Source: Diplolepis rosae
Taxonomy: Eukaryota; Arthropoda; Insecta; Hymenoptera; Diplolepididae
Length of the DNA: 64,000 nucleotides
Reading direction: 5' to 3'
NCBI GenBank assembly: GCA_030998225.1
Contig: JAPYXD010000725.1
Coordinates: 62,001-126,000 of the forward strand
This document shows, piece after piece, positions 1 to 9,005 of the stretch (positions within the stretch are counted from its first letter, which is position 1; every line of letters begins with the position of its first letter). The translations under genes and the position numbers were made by a program. The notes under the pieces were generated by a model. That model searched no databases and was not told where the DNA came from. It was given only the letters and a program-made list of their open reading frames with translations.

Positions 1-727
1 ATCTACAAACTACCAATATTTAGAGGAAATCAATCCTTTTTCCTTTCTCCAGGAACTCATATATTAACAAAATCCGGTATCCAAACAAACTGCAATTCTT
101 TCCTTCCACCAATATACCTTTTTGGAGAAACCTGGTACAAATTACTTCCAAATCCTGTCGAATCCATTGCACCAACTATAGTTAAACCTCTCACAAAAGC
201 AACCTGGAAATACACGAATCCTTCATCCTTAGCAACAAGTGGCATTTATTCTCAATCTGATCTTGATAAACTGCGAGATCATATTATGTTAATTTCCAGC
301 AGAAAAACCAATGATTCTAAATTCTTTAGCTAGAAAAATAACAGGACATCCAACTATTAATCAAGGAATATCATTAACGAATTTATTTAATGAAGATGTA
401 ATTGATAAAATTGCTGAATCCGCATGGGGTAGATTTTGGACAATTTTTACAGGTTTTGGAACTACTAGTGCAGGCCTAATTGGATTAATAATAATAATGA
501 GAGGGATTAAATTCATAGCGGATACCATTATTCATGGATATGCACTACACAGATTATTTGGATGGTCTCTCCATCTACTAGACGCCTTCTGGGATTCAGT
601 CACTAACCTCTCATTACACTTAGGTACCCATCGATCTTCTGGACCTCCTGCTAAGAGCCATCAAGAACTGCTAACAGCTTCAGCGCCACAAAGCTCGAAA
701 GAGGCACCTAAAAGTTTCAAAAACTAA
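1..727 (+). pseudogene. chuvirus-like glycoprotein, C-terminal part, frameshifted
   Basis: The 3' part of an envelope-type glycoprotein, continuing in from the left edge. Its first ~290 bases align residue by residue with the end of the ORF at 17365-18630 on the minus strand; both share the blocks TWKYTNP, LATSGIY and DLDKLRDHIM. About 4 extra bases near 292-296 break the frame, which resumes as a 138-residue ORF at 311-727 (NSLAR, KIAESAWGRFW). That part has one hydrophobic membrane span (about residues 52-72), then a second conserved block (HGYALHRLFGWS) and a hydrophilic, Ser-rich tail. From memory of the family, the pattern fits glycoproteins of chuviruses and of insect retroelements that captured them; this needs a profile search. 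It would be a membrane fusion protein on the particle surface. The next ORF starts 11 bases downstream on the same strand. Confidence 0.6.
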
Positions 728-737
728 CATCTTCAGA

Positions 738-1223
738 ATGTCGCATGTTCCTTTTACAACCTTACTTAACAAAATTATTCAACAAAGAGGAGATCCACGC
801 CTCATTTATGAGATACTCATTGAACAAACCAGTAATAATGTATGTCTATTTCACGTTAATTTACAATATAAAAATTATATAATAATGAATAGTGGCAAAG
901 ATAAAGAAAATGTAAAGCATAAGGTAGCACAAAATTTATATAATGCCTTAATTAATGAATCAAAGGAAACAAATCAAAACGTCCAATCAAATTCTATTAG
1001 TAAAAATTGCAAAAAATTAAACGAAATTTGCACTTAAAATAAATTTGAGTATCCAAAATATACATTATTACGAATAAAAACCTCATCAAAAGACTCAACA
1101 TACATAGCAATTTGTTTCATTAACAACATTAAACAAATAGGAATAGCAAACTCGATAGAAACAGCTAAAGATTTTGCTGCCATAAAAGTTATTAATTCTC
1201 TTTTGCATAAAGACGAGAAATAG
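738..1223 (+). pseudogene. two tandem dsRNA-binding-like domains with an internal stop
   Basis: A 99-residue ORF (738-1037) ends at TAA, but the same frame runs on to TAG at 1221-1223. The first ORF opens with PFTTLLNKIIQQ and closes with HKVAQNLYNAL. The continuation opens at FEYPKYTLL and closes with TAKDFAAIKVINSLL. Each has the alpha-beta-beta-beta-alpha outline of a double-stranded-RNA-binding domain: a first helix, three short strands, and a final Ala/Leu-rich helix. The lysines that normally contact RNA at the start of the last helix are weak in both. The ATG is preceded by CTTCAG and one base, like a splice acceptor. The ORF at 1245-2111 lies in the same frame after two stops, so the whole stretch may once have been one multi-dsRBD protein. 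The two-domain reading is inference from pattern and needs a structure or profile test. Confidence 0.5.
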
Positions 1224-1244
1224 GAACTAAGATAAATTGAACTA

Positions 1245-2111
1245 ATGATAAACTCACTAGAACATTTGCATGTAACAATTCAAGAATCATCTATAAAAGA
1301 TCCAAAACCTTCAACGAGCAGCCAAATAACAAAACCTATTACTTCAAATAACAATGGTGATAAAAATACAAATTCATATAAAATGAAAAAAAAAATAATA
1401 ATCATACTATATCATCTTTCTCTACGAAAAGCTTTAAAAAATGTTTTAAATGCGGATATAGACCTCCCAACCAATACAATAAACTCTAATATAAACATTC
1501 CATATCGATTCAGGAAATCAACTGCAATGGAGCATTACTACGACGAGCCTACACACGTACCAAGTTACCCAAAAAAGAAATACAGAACAGACTCCATGGG
1601 ATTTTTAAATCATGTAGAAATTTTAAGAAACTTCACGATAAAATATGGATTGTCGTTACCGCAATATACAGTCTATCCTGACCCGAATTCGAAAACAAAG
1701 TCATTTTTTCTTGCACTAATTAATATAAATAAACATTTTGTTATACAAGCCGGTCTTACTAGCGAATTAGCAGAAAATAGAGCAGCATTAAAATTATTGT
1801 TACTACTAATGAGATCATACGATCTCTGCGACGAAAAATTTTATAATAATGATGATAAAAAAATGCAAAAAACCAAAAATCAAAGCATTCAAACCGATTC
1901 AAGACCAAAATTAATACCTTGGGAAAACTCCTGTAGATTTTGTAACACTAAAATGCATGCTACAAAAGAGTGCCGTAGACGAAATACTTTTAAAGTAGGC
2001 AAATCAACCCAATTTCCCCCTCTAGTTCCACCAAGAAACTCCTCAACATTTAGTAGACTTTTTTCCCCTTTTTTCCAAAAAACTTCTAGACCTAGATCCA
2101 ACCACATGTAA
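1245..2111 (+). CDS. dsRBD plus CCHC zinc-knuckle protein (288 aa)
   Basis: The longest intact ORF of this cluster. Residues ~1-118 are polar, Lys- and Asn-rich and probably disordered. Residues ~120-190 look like a dsRNA-binding domain: NHVEILRNF as first helix, a Y/P-containing loop (LPQYTVYP), the strands FFLALI and KHFVIQAG, and the closing helix ELAENRAALKLLLLLM. Residues 230-243 form an exact CX2CX4HX4C zinc knuckle (C230, C233, H238, C243), as in retroviral nucleocapsids. The tail is basic and Ser/Pro-rich. A dsRBD joined to a zinc knuckle is unusual; degraded ORFs at 8521-8732 and 40272-40771 share this arrangement. It sits between a glycoprotein and an envelope gene, so it is probably an accessory gene of the same retroelement. 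RNA packaging or suppression of RNA interference are guesses. The start is the first ATG after two in-frame stops. Confidence 0.6.
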   Translation: MINSLEHLHVTIQESSIKDPKPSTSSQITKPITSNNNGDKNTNSYKMKKKIIIILYHLSLRKALKNVLNADIDLPTNTINSNINIPYRFRKSTAMEHYYDEPTHVPSYPKKKYRTDSMGFLNHVEILRNFTIKYGLSLPQYTVYPDPNSKTKSFFLALININKHFVIQAGLTSELAENRAALKLLLLLMRSYDLCDEKFYNNDDKKMQKTKNQSIQTDSRPKLIPWENSCRFCNTKMHATKECRRRNTFKVGKSTQFPPLVPPRNSSTFSRLFSPFFQKTSRPRSNHM

Positions 2112-2170
2112 ACATCCTATTTTATCCAATATTAATCCTACTTTTCTTTCTCAGCCTTACGAGAAACCTA

Positions 2171-3105
2171 ATGAATTTCTTTAATCAACTAGCATCCAGA
2201 GTGTATTTAATTTTAATTCCACTCCTTTTCTCCAAAGCAGAAAAATACTTCATAGACTCACAATTTTCTCATTCTTCAGGGATTTATTTTGAACCAATTT
2301 CAAACGTTCGTCTTTTTTCTGAAAAATATCATTTTATATCTTATATCGATATCTTTCAGCCAGACGTACTTAAATACAAAATAATAGATTTTTCACATAA
2401 ATTATATGAATATTGCATACACTCAAATATTGCCAATAATTGTAATTTATACGATCATCAGACACAACTTGATTTTATAGAATAACGAATCAACTATTTT
2501 CTTGAAGAAATATCATTTATATCTAGACAAGCTCGTAATATCACGAATATTTCTAAAACTAATGATCCATTCCTGCAACAGATACAAAAAGTACTTTTAG
2601 AATTGAGAATAAGACAGGAAACCTCCCTTTACTGGCCCAAAGAAAATTTATTTCTACTACCAAACCCATTTTTCCAAAAAGTTACAAATCTTTCTTCAAA
2701 ACTTGACAACATTATAACCTACAAAAAATGGCATAATTCTCAAAAAGATCCAAATTTTCACCTATATTGAATATTAGCAGCAAATTGGCTTAAAGACCTG
2801 CATGCAATTTCTTAATCTTTTCTTTTACTCCTTGACCAACTCACAGAAGCCGCAACTAATTTATGGCACCCTATGCTACTTCCTGATACCTTCTTAGACT
2901 TCGAATTCAACAAAGAAGACCCACACCTTTCAACGCCCCTTTTTTCTATGGTCCTTCCATTTTCTAAAATACAATACTTCTTATTCGATAAGTACTTGAT
3001 TTTTATTATGACTATACCAATCCCATCTGCTGAAGAATTTCAATTATTTAAACCACATCTAATTCCAATACATTGTAACGTGGTAGATTACGTTAACTTT
3101 TTTTA
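2171..3105 (+). pseudogene. F-type envelope protein, N-terminal half, broken
   Basis: The 104-residue ORF at 2171-2485 starts with a signal-peptide-like stretch (YLILIPLLF) followed by GIYFEPISNVRLF and YHFISYIDIF, the usual opening of errantivirus Env and baculovirus F-related proteins. Stops and shifts break the middle (2486-2870). The frame recovers at 2873-3105 with SKIQYFLFDKYLIFIMTIPI and a proline-ending strand, and the minus-strand copy at 16409-16936 has the matching SKIQYFIYEHQLIY block. The match stops near 3105, where unrelated GC-rich DNA begins, and resumes near 3850. Known for the family: a class I fusion protein cleaved by furin; I see no intact furin site here. It lies 60 bases after the dsRBD/knuckle ORF. 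Confidence 0.6.
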
Positions 3106-3848
3106 CCTCGACCGGCAACGACAGGATCGAACCCAAGCCACCTTTTTTTAATCAAAAGTCAACACTGTCAGGAATAGTCTGAGAGCTGCTCATAAGATTC
3201 TTTATTTTTGATTGTTTTTCTGGCCGTTTCTCTTTTTTTTGTTTCATCATTACCACCAGCTTGAAAGGCGCCGCCAAAAAGAGATCGCTGTGTTACCATC
3301 GCACGTCAGGGGTTCACAGGCAAGCCACAGAAGGCACTACCCAGCAGGCATGGCATCTGAAACGACCACGTGCTGCAGCCTATGGTTTCCAACACCGTCG
3401 CACCATTATTATTATAATTAATATAGAAAGGGCATGACGACTTGGAACACTTATAAATTACATTATGTATTATATATTAGATTGGTCTATTTGTAACTGC
3501 TGTGTTGTGCAGTACAAACTCTACGTATCGGTCAAGCTGACCGATAGACGCTTCAGCTCATTGGTTGCCTGGCGCCGTCGTCCTCACAAGGCGAGTCGCC
3601 CGCGCAAACCTGAGCTTCATGCACGTGCGCTAGCCTTTCCAGCTGATGTAATAAAACTGCGCGACATCTTTGGCGCACAGCTTTATTCTGTCGTTGTTGC
3701 CCGAGCGCGAAATAACCTCCAAGGATCCAACAATTTTATTTCCCATGGACGCCGACATGGAGTTTGATTTGGAGGAAGTAAGGCGCGAGATAGCGGCCAG
3801 ATCTTCGGTAAGTCCCTGAGACTTTATTTCGGGCCATAATAAATTCAT
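3106..3848. other. GC-rich insertion splitting the envelope pseudogene
   Basis: About 740 bases interrupt the F-type envelope. Base composition changes sharply from AT-rich flanks to CpG-containing DNA, notably 3240-3410 and 3540-3830. Near the right end is an ATG at 3745 opening a short acidic peptide (MDADMEFDLEEVRREIAARS), followed by GGTAAGT, a good splice-donor-like site. This looks like an LTR-plus-leader or promoter/first-exon fragment of another element, but I cannot identify it. I found no clear target-site duplication. Confidence 0.4.
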
Positions 3849-4440
3849 TGCAATTTCATGATGGATGGCTATACTCAACAATTTTCTCCCGACAAATTTT
3901 CTTATCATGTCTAAAAAACTCTAAAACCTTAATCACGCTCCAAGGAATAGGAATTTTGCAAACAAAATCAGGTTGCAATCTAGATTCATCAACTCCATAT
4001 TACCATCTCCAAAACCATTTGAATATAATGGATAATTCAATTCCAGTCAGCAAATCAACCACATCACTTGCTATAATTTCACCATTTTTATATAATATTT
4101 CTATTCAAGAGCCACACTTACTAAAAAAGGTATTACTTCTTGTTCAGCAAAAAAAGACACGCCATTATCAATATTCGAAAACCATGTCTTTATCCTTACA
4201 AAATATGCAAACATTCAAAAAATCATTCCATCTATTTTTATTTCTAGTGCACATAAGTTAACATTGGCACTAATTATTATCACTTTACTTATGATTACAA
4301 TTTTAGGATTAATACTATTGAAAATTAAAAAAATATCTAAAAAAATAAACAAAACGCCAACACGTATAGAACGTATACAAAAAACTCCTTTAAGCTCAGT
4401 GACAAAACCTTTACTGGCCGACTTGCCATTGAACTTTTGA
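3849..4440 (+). pseudogene. F-type envelope protein, C-terminal half with membrane anchor
   Basis: This continues the envelope after the insertion. The ORF at 3848-4261 holds FLSCLKNSKTLITLQGIGIL and a following Cys, the conserved region ahead of the anchor. It parallels the block GILEINSEC of the minus-strand copy at 15843-16418. A frame change near 4255 leads into a strongly hydrophobic segment (ALIIITLLMITILGLILL, about 4270-4325) and a basic, Thr/Lys-rich cytoplasmic tail ending at TGA 4438-4440. Together with 2171-3105 this is one envelope of normal domain order broken by stops, shifts and an insertion. The foldback element at 4485 follows 44 bases after the stop. Confidence 0.6.
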
Positions 4441-4484
4441 CCTTTCCTTTATTCTATCTTCCTTTTGCCCTTTTTTTATATAGA

Positions 4485-5103
4485 CCCTAGCGAACTGGCT
4501 GAACGGTAGCTTTACGCTGTAGCGTAAAGCTATCGTAAAGCTATCGTAAAGTTATCGTAAAGTAGCATTATAACTCATGAATGAGGCAAAATAAACATTC
4601 AAAATGTTTTTATCCTTATTCTACGTTAAAAATAACGTTAACTGGTAATTGAAATATGCAATAATTCTATTTATTTACGCTAAAAGTTAAGAAAACATAA
4701 TACCTGTCATTGAAGGCAGTGCAGTGGTTCACCTTTTGTGGAACGTCTCCGTTAAAGTTGACCATTGGTTGGAGTAAGACACAACTATGCTTTCATCTCA
4801 CTCTAACAAATAGTCAATCCTGACGGTGAAGACATGGAAAGTGATGAACCACTGCACTGCCTTCAATGACAGGTATTATGTTTGTTTAATTTTTAGTGTA
4901 AATAAATAAAATTATTGTATATTTAAATTACCAGTTAACGTTATTTTCAACGTAGAATAAGGATAAAAACATTTTGAATGTTTATTTTGCCTCATTCATG
5001 AGTTATAATGCTACTTTACGATAACTTTACGATAACTTTACGATAGCTTTACGATAGCTTTACGATACACCGTAAAGCTACCGTTCAGCCAGTTCGCTAG
5101 GGG
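4485..5103. repeat. foldback element with ~280-bp inverted arms
   Basis: The sequence starts CCCTAGCGAACTGGCTGAAC and ends with its reverse complement. The arms pair over roughly 4485-4745 and 4838-5103, leaving a short centre. Each arm has, from the outside: a terminal block, a run of 11-bp repeats (CGTAAAGCTAT type; about three on the left, five on the right), an AT-rich stretch, and an inner block containing CTGTCATTGAAGGCAG. There is no coding capacity. Related inner blocks occur at 24225-24397 and 32022-32222. I see no clear target duplication. It behaves like a non-autonomous foldback DNA transposon. Confidence 0.85.
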
Positions 5104-5283
5104 ACTCAAAGTCACCTTAGAAATTTTTTCAGATACAGGCACATTCTGTCTTTACCTTCCCCATACCACGTGCATGAACGTTGTAAATCCTATACCGTCA
5201 GAAGGACAGTTTTTGTACCCACGCCTTTAACCCTTTCAGGGCCACATTTTTCTGGTGCATCTACTCCAGATATGATAGTGACT

Positions 5284-5650
5284 GTATGGGTTTTCGGGGT
5301 TGCTGATTACGAATCTGAAGTCAGATTTTCAAAATTCAAAATGGCGGATCCAATATGGCGGTCAAAGTTTTGAAAAAAGGGTAAATTGATGCGAAATTTT
5401 GGTTATAAGGGTTTTTGGGGTCGCTGATTACGAATCTGAAGTCAGATTTTCAAAATTCAAAATGGCGGTTCCAATATGGTGGTCAAAATTTAAAAAAAAG
5501 GCAATTTAATGCTAAGTTTTGGTTATAAGGGTTTTTGGGATCACTGATTACGAATCTGAAGTCAGCTTTTCAAAATTCGAAATTCCAATATGGCGGTCAA
5601 AATTTTCAAAAAAGGGCAAATTGATGTTAAATTTTGGTTATAAGGGTGTT
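5284..5650. repeat. three-copy 120-bp tandem repeat
   Basis: Three head-to-tail units of 120 bp, each containing CTGATTACGAATCTGAAGTC, then TTCAAAATTC, a run of GGCGG-type words, and GGTTATAAGGG. Units 1 and 2 are closest; unit 3 has a short deletion. The 67-residue ORF across 5170-5373 is a by-product. This type of repeat is dispersed in insect genomes as I remember them; its role is unknown. Confidence 0.85.
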
Positions 5651-6479
5651 GCCCTGCCTGTGATCTGGCGATCCCGGAAAAAAAGAATGTGATTCAGAAA
5701 TTTGATCATAAAAAAATTAATAATGAAAGTACGCAATGATAATGGTACTGTTTCAATGACTTATGTTAGGTCTGTCGTTTGCGAGTGTATCACTTTCTTT
5801 CGCCGCAATAACACTTTTTACTAAGATTCACCTAGCAGTCACGGTAAAAAATGATTAAGAAATTTTTCTATGGAAAATACTGAAAACTAAATGGTGAAGA
5901 AAAGAATTGAATAACTTTTATCCGCTGTTGTGGGGCCAGAGTAATAATACGTGTAACATGCACATTGACCATTCAGTGTAAAGAAAGTTACTAGAACCTC
6001 AATGATGACATAAGATCATAGAGTTATAAAGTTGAATAAATATATTCATGAAATTATAAATAATTTTACCGTAAAAAATGTTAAATAAATAAGTAAATTA
6101 CGAAATATGAAAAAAATTCATTATTCGAAATATTTGAAAATTTTTTTTGAAAAAGCTAGCGTACGAAAAAATCCGAAAAAAATATATATCATGAAACTAA
6201 GTGTGTAGAATACGTCAAAAAATCAGCAGAGGCTCACGTTTGCAGGTTACGGAAAACCCGATTTTTTTCTGAAAAAAACGTGTTTTTCGTGTTACTTTTT
6301 ATTACAAACAAATATATAAATAAAATAATGCAATTTTTCACCAGATTATAATAACTCAGACTTCTAAGAATCTAATAAGTATATATTTGCGTAGATAAAG
6401 TGCCAAAATCTATCGGAAATTTAAAAAAAACTCTATTCTAAAAATCTGTAGAAAATAATACCAACTCCAACTGAACCTA
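5651..6479. other. no gene seen
   Basis: AT-rich DNA with many stops in all frames and several A/T runs. I find no open frame, repeat or known motif here. It may be decayed sequence of the element whose ORFs begin at 6480. Confidence 0.5.
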
Positions 6480-6818
6480 TTGTTAACCATCTTGGACTCA
6501 GCTTTACAGAGTTATTGCTTCGAATTACAAGCGTCGACATTGTTTCTATATTATAATCACTATACCACAAAAAGATATTGTCAATTCTGTTTCGAGAAAT
6601 TAGATCAGGAAACTCAAAATAAATGTGAGTTTTTTACTTCATGGCATTCCATTTGTAAATTGAAATGCATATATATGAATTGTTACGGTTGTCAAGAACT
6701 ATTGATTAATCCGCGAAAAAGAGCAGCTAATTGTAACGAATGCATCGAAACATATTTAAATAACAAATTAAAAATTAGTGAAGAAAACGAAGTTCTGATA
6801 GAAAATATCCCTGCATGA
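6480..6818 (+). CDS. Cys-rich accessory ORF A (112 aa)
   Basis: An unrecognised small protein rich in Cys pairs: CQFC near residue 35, single Cys residues, then CKLKC, CYGC and CNEC, ending in a charged tail (NKLKISEENEVLIENI). The spacing suggests two or more zinc-binding clusters. A second copy lies at 41279-41650 on the minus strand; the two share MNCxGC, a block of R/A residues, CxxC, then NK and NEVxxEN. The conserved part begins upstream of the internal Met of MNC (shared KxxCx2MNC context), so the longer start used here is reasonable. ORF B follows 139 bases downstream in both copies' order. Conservation of two copies suggests a real protein; its function is unknown, and a zinc-binding accessory protein of a retroelement is the best description. 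Confidence 0.55.
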   Translation: MLTILDSALQSYCFELQASTLFLYYNHYTTKRYCQFCFEKLDQETQNKCEFFTSWHSICKLKCIYMNCYGCQELLINPRKRAANCNECIETYLNNKLKISEENEVLIENIPA

Positions 6819-6957
6819 TCTATACGTATCCATCTTCCACACATGTACTCACGCATGACAAATTTTGTAAATTTTAATAGAATTTTTAATACAAAAAATT
6901 ATAAAATTTTGCATATGTTTCAAATTCCTTAAATATTGTAAATTTCTCCTTAGAAAA

Positions 6958-7389
6958 ATGCTGCCCCAAGAAATCGTAACAATCGAAGCAGAAGAAGTTC
7001 GAGCAAGCGAGCAGGGTGTTCAACCGTATTTTGAACATCATTTATGGTCGGAATACTGCTGCACAACCCTTATCGAAAATTTCTATATGAACGTCCTCGA
7101 AAAAAAGCTTGTTTGTGAGGATTGTTGGATGACTTAACTTAGCTTCTTTGAAACAGAAGTAACATTACCTGTCCGAATAGATCACATAGTCACTAAAGAC
7201 TTATATTGTACGTTAAAGCTCTCCAGCCTCGACTGCTCCCTTTGCGATACACAAATTTTTTACATGCGGCAAAGAGCAGATTTATGCGTAACTTGTGCCG
7301 AACGTGTAATCCATTTATGCCAACAAGAAGAATTATATAACGAAGTCGATTCCGAAGCATCCACCATTATTTATAATAACGACGAATAA
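6958..7389 (+). pseudogene. Cys-rich accessory ORF B, one nonsense codon
   Basis: The frame starts MLPQEIVTIEAEE and runs to TAA at 7387-7389, with a single in-frame TAA near 7135 just after CEDCWMT. It matches the intact minus-strand ORF at 40879-41241: both begin MLPQ and share a CC pair, CxxC, a T/S-FFE-S/T-E motif, a CSxC pair and a final CxxC after an R-A-D block. Four Cys clusters suggest zinc binding. The ATG directly follows CTCCTTAGAAAA, acceptor-like, and the other copy keeps TAGAAAAATGCTGCC. The function is unknown. With ORF A and the dsRBD/knuckle remnant at 8521 it makes up a three-gene cassette seen twice in this window. Confidence 0.6.
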
Positions 7390-7435
7390 AAATAATAAAT
7401 CAAAACATATTTTTTATTATTCTTTTTTCTAATTA

Positions 7436-8191
7436 AAGGGTTTCCCAATAGGGGTGATATGATTTTGAATGTCCCTATCGGGCTCATTTGAACTGAAATT
7501 TTTGGCGTCTGCTGTCAGTTGTCATCAGTAAGGTTTGCCATTTAATCATGAGTAGTTTCACGCTTCCACAACGTTTGGAAATTGTCCAATTATTTTATCA
7601 AAATTCGAGAAGTTTTGTCGGTGTTCAAAGAGCATATCGTGCAAAATATGGTCGTCATTCTGCTCCATCCGCGCTCTCAATTCGTCGAATAATCGATAAG
7701 TTGGAGAGTGAATTTACTCTATTGGATACTAAGCCTAAAAATCGTATGCGTACCGCACGTTCTACACAGAATATAGCCGCCGTACAGGCCAGTATCGAGG
7801 AAAACCGTGAATTGTCCGTGCCACGCCGATCTCAGGAATTGGGCCTGTCCAGGATGACTACCTGGCGTATTTTGCGATTGGATCTTGGCCTGCATCCCTA
7901 TAAGATGATTCTGGCCCAAGAACTGAAGCCTAATGACCATCGTTTGCGTCGGGAGTTCGCGGATTGGGCTCTGGAATCAATTGAAAATGATCCCAATTTT
8001 CATAAAAAAATTATCTTTTCTGATGAGGCGCATTTTTGGCTCAAGTCTCGGGGGACATTTGGCCGATATATTGTTTAATTCATAAATGGCATAGAATATC
8101 CAATATAATAAAAAAGATTTCGATCAATTCCGAATGAATATTCAGTGTTTTTTTCAATTTCAAAACATATCACCCTTATTGGGAAACCCTT
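7436..8191 (+). mobile_element. Tc1/mariner-type transposon, internally deleted
   Basis: Terminal inverted repeats AAGGGTTTCCCAATAGGGGT (left) and its near reverse complement (right) are flanked by TA on both sides (7434-7435 and 8192-8193), the hallmark target duplication of the superfamily. The element is only 756 bp and its transposase is cut short, so it is non-autonomous. It is inserted between ORF B and the dsRBD/knuckle remnant of the accessory cassette; the other cassette copy lacks it. Related end sequences appear near 25676-25695 and 29602-29625. Confidence 0.85.
7548..8078 (+). pseudogene. truncated mariner-like transposase (176 aa)
   Basis: The N-terminal half of an IS630/Tc1/mariner transposase. 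Residues ~1-120 hold two helix-turn-helix units (LPQRLEIVQLFYQNSRSF; then SVPRRSQELGLSRMTTWRIL). The catalytic domain begins at KIIFSDEAHFWL, where the Asp of FSDE is the first metal-binding residue. The second Asp and the final Asp/Glu are missing, because the ORF ends 23 residues later at TAA and only AT-rich DNA precedes the right terminal repeat. Full members are about 340 residues, so roughly half the protein is deleted. It could still bind its ends but not cut them. Confidence 0.85.
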
Positions 8192-8510
8192 TATAAACAA
8201 TATCTATTAATAACTTTCGTTAAAAAATTTTTCCTTTTTCGTTGTTTAAAATCATATTGCATATACATCACTACTTTTCCTTAACTGCCATAATGTAACG
8301 ACAAACCTTAATAAATTAAAATGTTATATCGGCGAAAAAAAACAAACTTTTTTTTGTACATCTTGAAGCAGATCACTGTTTTCTCTGCATGAAATATCTC
8401 TTTGAGTTGGCAAACGCGGAAAATAAATATATCAACAGACACAAAATTATTAACAAAAAAACTAACTAAATTTAGAATTTTAATAAATTTAATCATCAAC
8501 TCAAACAGGT
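8192..8510. other. AT-rich spacer, no gene seen
   Basis: The stretch between the mariner and the dsRBD remnant contains no supported ORF. Its last bases, GGTAATTCTTTTGCAG, form an acceptor-like tract directly ahead of the next ATG; the other cassette copy has TTCTTTTGCAG at the same place. Confidence 0.5.
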
Positions 8511-8520
8511 AATTCTTTTG

Positions 8521-8732
8521 CAGATCAAAACAATGGCCTTGCAGACAAGAGACCTATCGAAAGGTACTGCTGTACAAGTTTTAAACGAGATATGCATAGA
8601 GTATGATTTCTCCGAACCCTCATATATTGTAAAATCGCTTGGAAAACACCAAGAACTGTCACCGTTCAAAGAGGACATTTAGCTCATAACTGCCGCAACT
8701 CTTTACGTAATAAAAAATATAGAAATAACTCC
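8521..8732 (+). pseudogene. dsRBD/zinc-knuckle protein, deleted remnant
   Basis: ATG at 8533 opens MALQTRDLSKGTAVQVLNEI, the first helix of a dsRNA-binding-like domain, followed by SEPSYIVK, a typical Pro-x-Tyr first strand. The frame hits TAG at 8680. An overlapping frame just before it reads QRGHLAHNCRN, the second half of a zinc knuckle, followed by a basic tail that ends near 8732. The rest of the dsRBD and the first two knuckle cysteines are missing. The copy at 40272-40771 has the same start and the same knuckle end but a different internal deletion. Both share more than 250 bases of 3' flank. Confidence 0.6.
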
Positions 8733-9005
8733 TAAAAATGTTGACTAATCTACGACATTATAAAATTACGACTTATATTACAGCATGTTATTTATAATTT
8801 ACGAATATGAAATAAAAAATTATTGATGTATTTAGTTATATAACAAAAAATCATATGTAACCTTATGTTAAGTTCGTACTATTCCAAAAAACTATGTAAT
8901 TATTTATAACAAAAAAAATTATAATATTAAGATAATATAAATTTTTATGACATCAAAAAAAATGTTCGATATTGGAGTGTATCAAATAGTAAAATGCAAA
9001 GAATC
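8733..9005 (+). other. 3' flank shared with the second cassette copy
   Basis: This AT-rich, non-coding stretch is clearly related to the region immediately 3' of the minus-strand dsRBD/knuckle ORF (about 40130-40430, reverse complement). Shared words include TACAGCATGTTATTTATAAT, TATTTAGTTATATAACAAAA and AATATTAAGATAATA. The similarity shows that the cassette ends in a common 3' untranslated or LTR-proximal region, and that the two cassettes are copies of one element family. Confidence 0.7.

Noticed and set aside
292..297. TTAA insertion in the glycoprotein as a piggyBac footprint
   Set aside because: piggyBac normally excises precisely and restores a pre-existing TTAA, and the aligned copy has no TTAA here; a plain small insertion explains the shift.
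3124..3134. tRNA-type B box (minus strand GGGTTCGATCC), suggesting a tRNA gene or SINE
   Set aside because: No A box, acceptor stem or cloverleaf could be found upstream at the proper distance; it may be chance.
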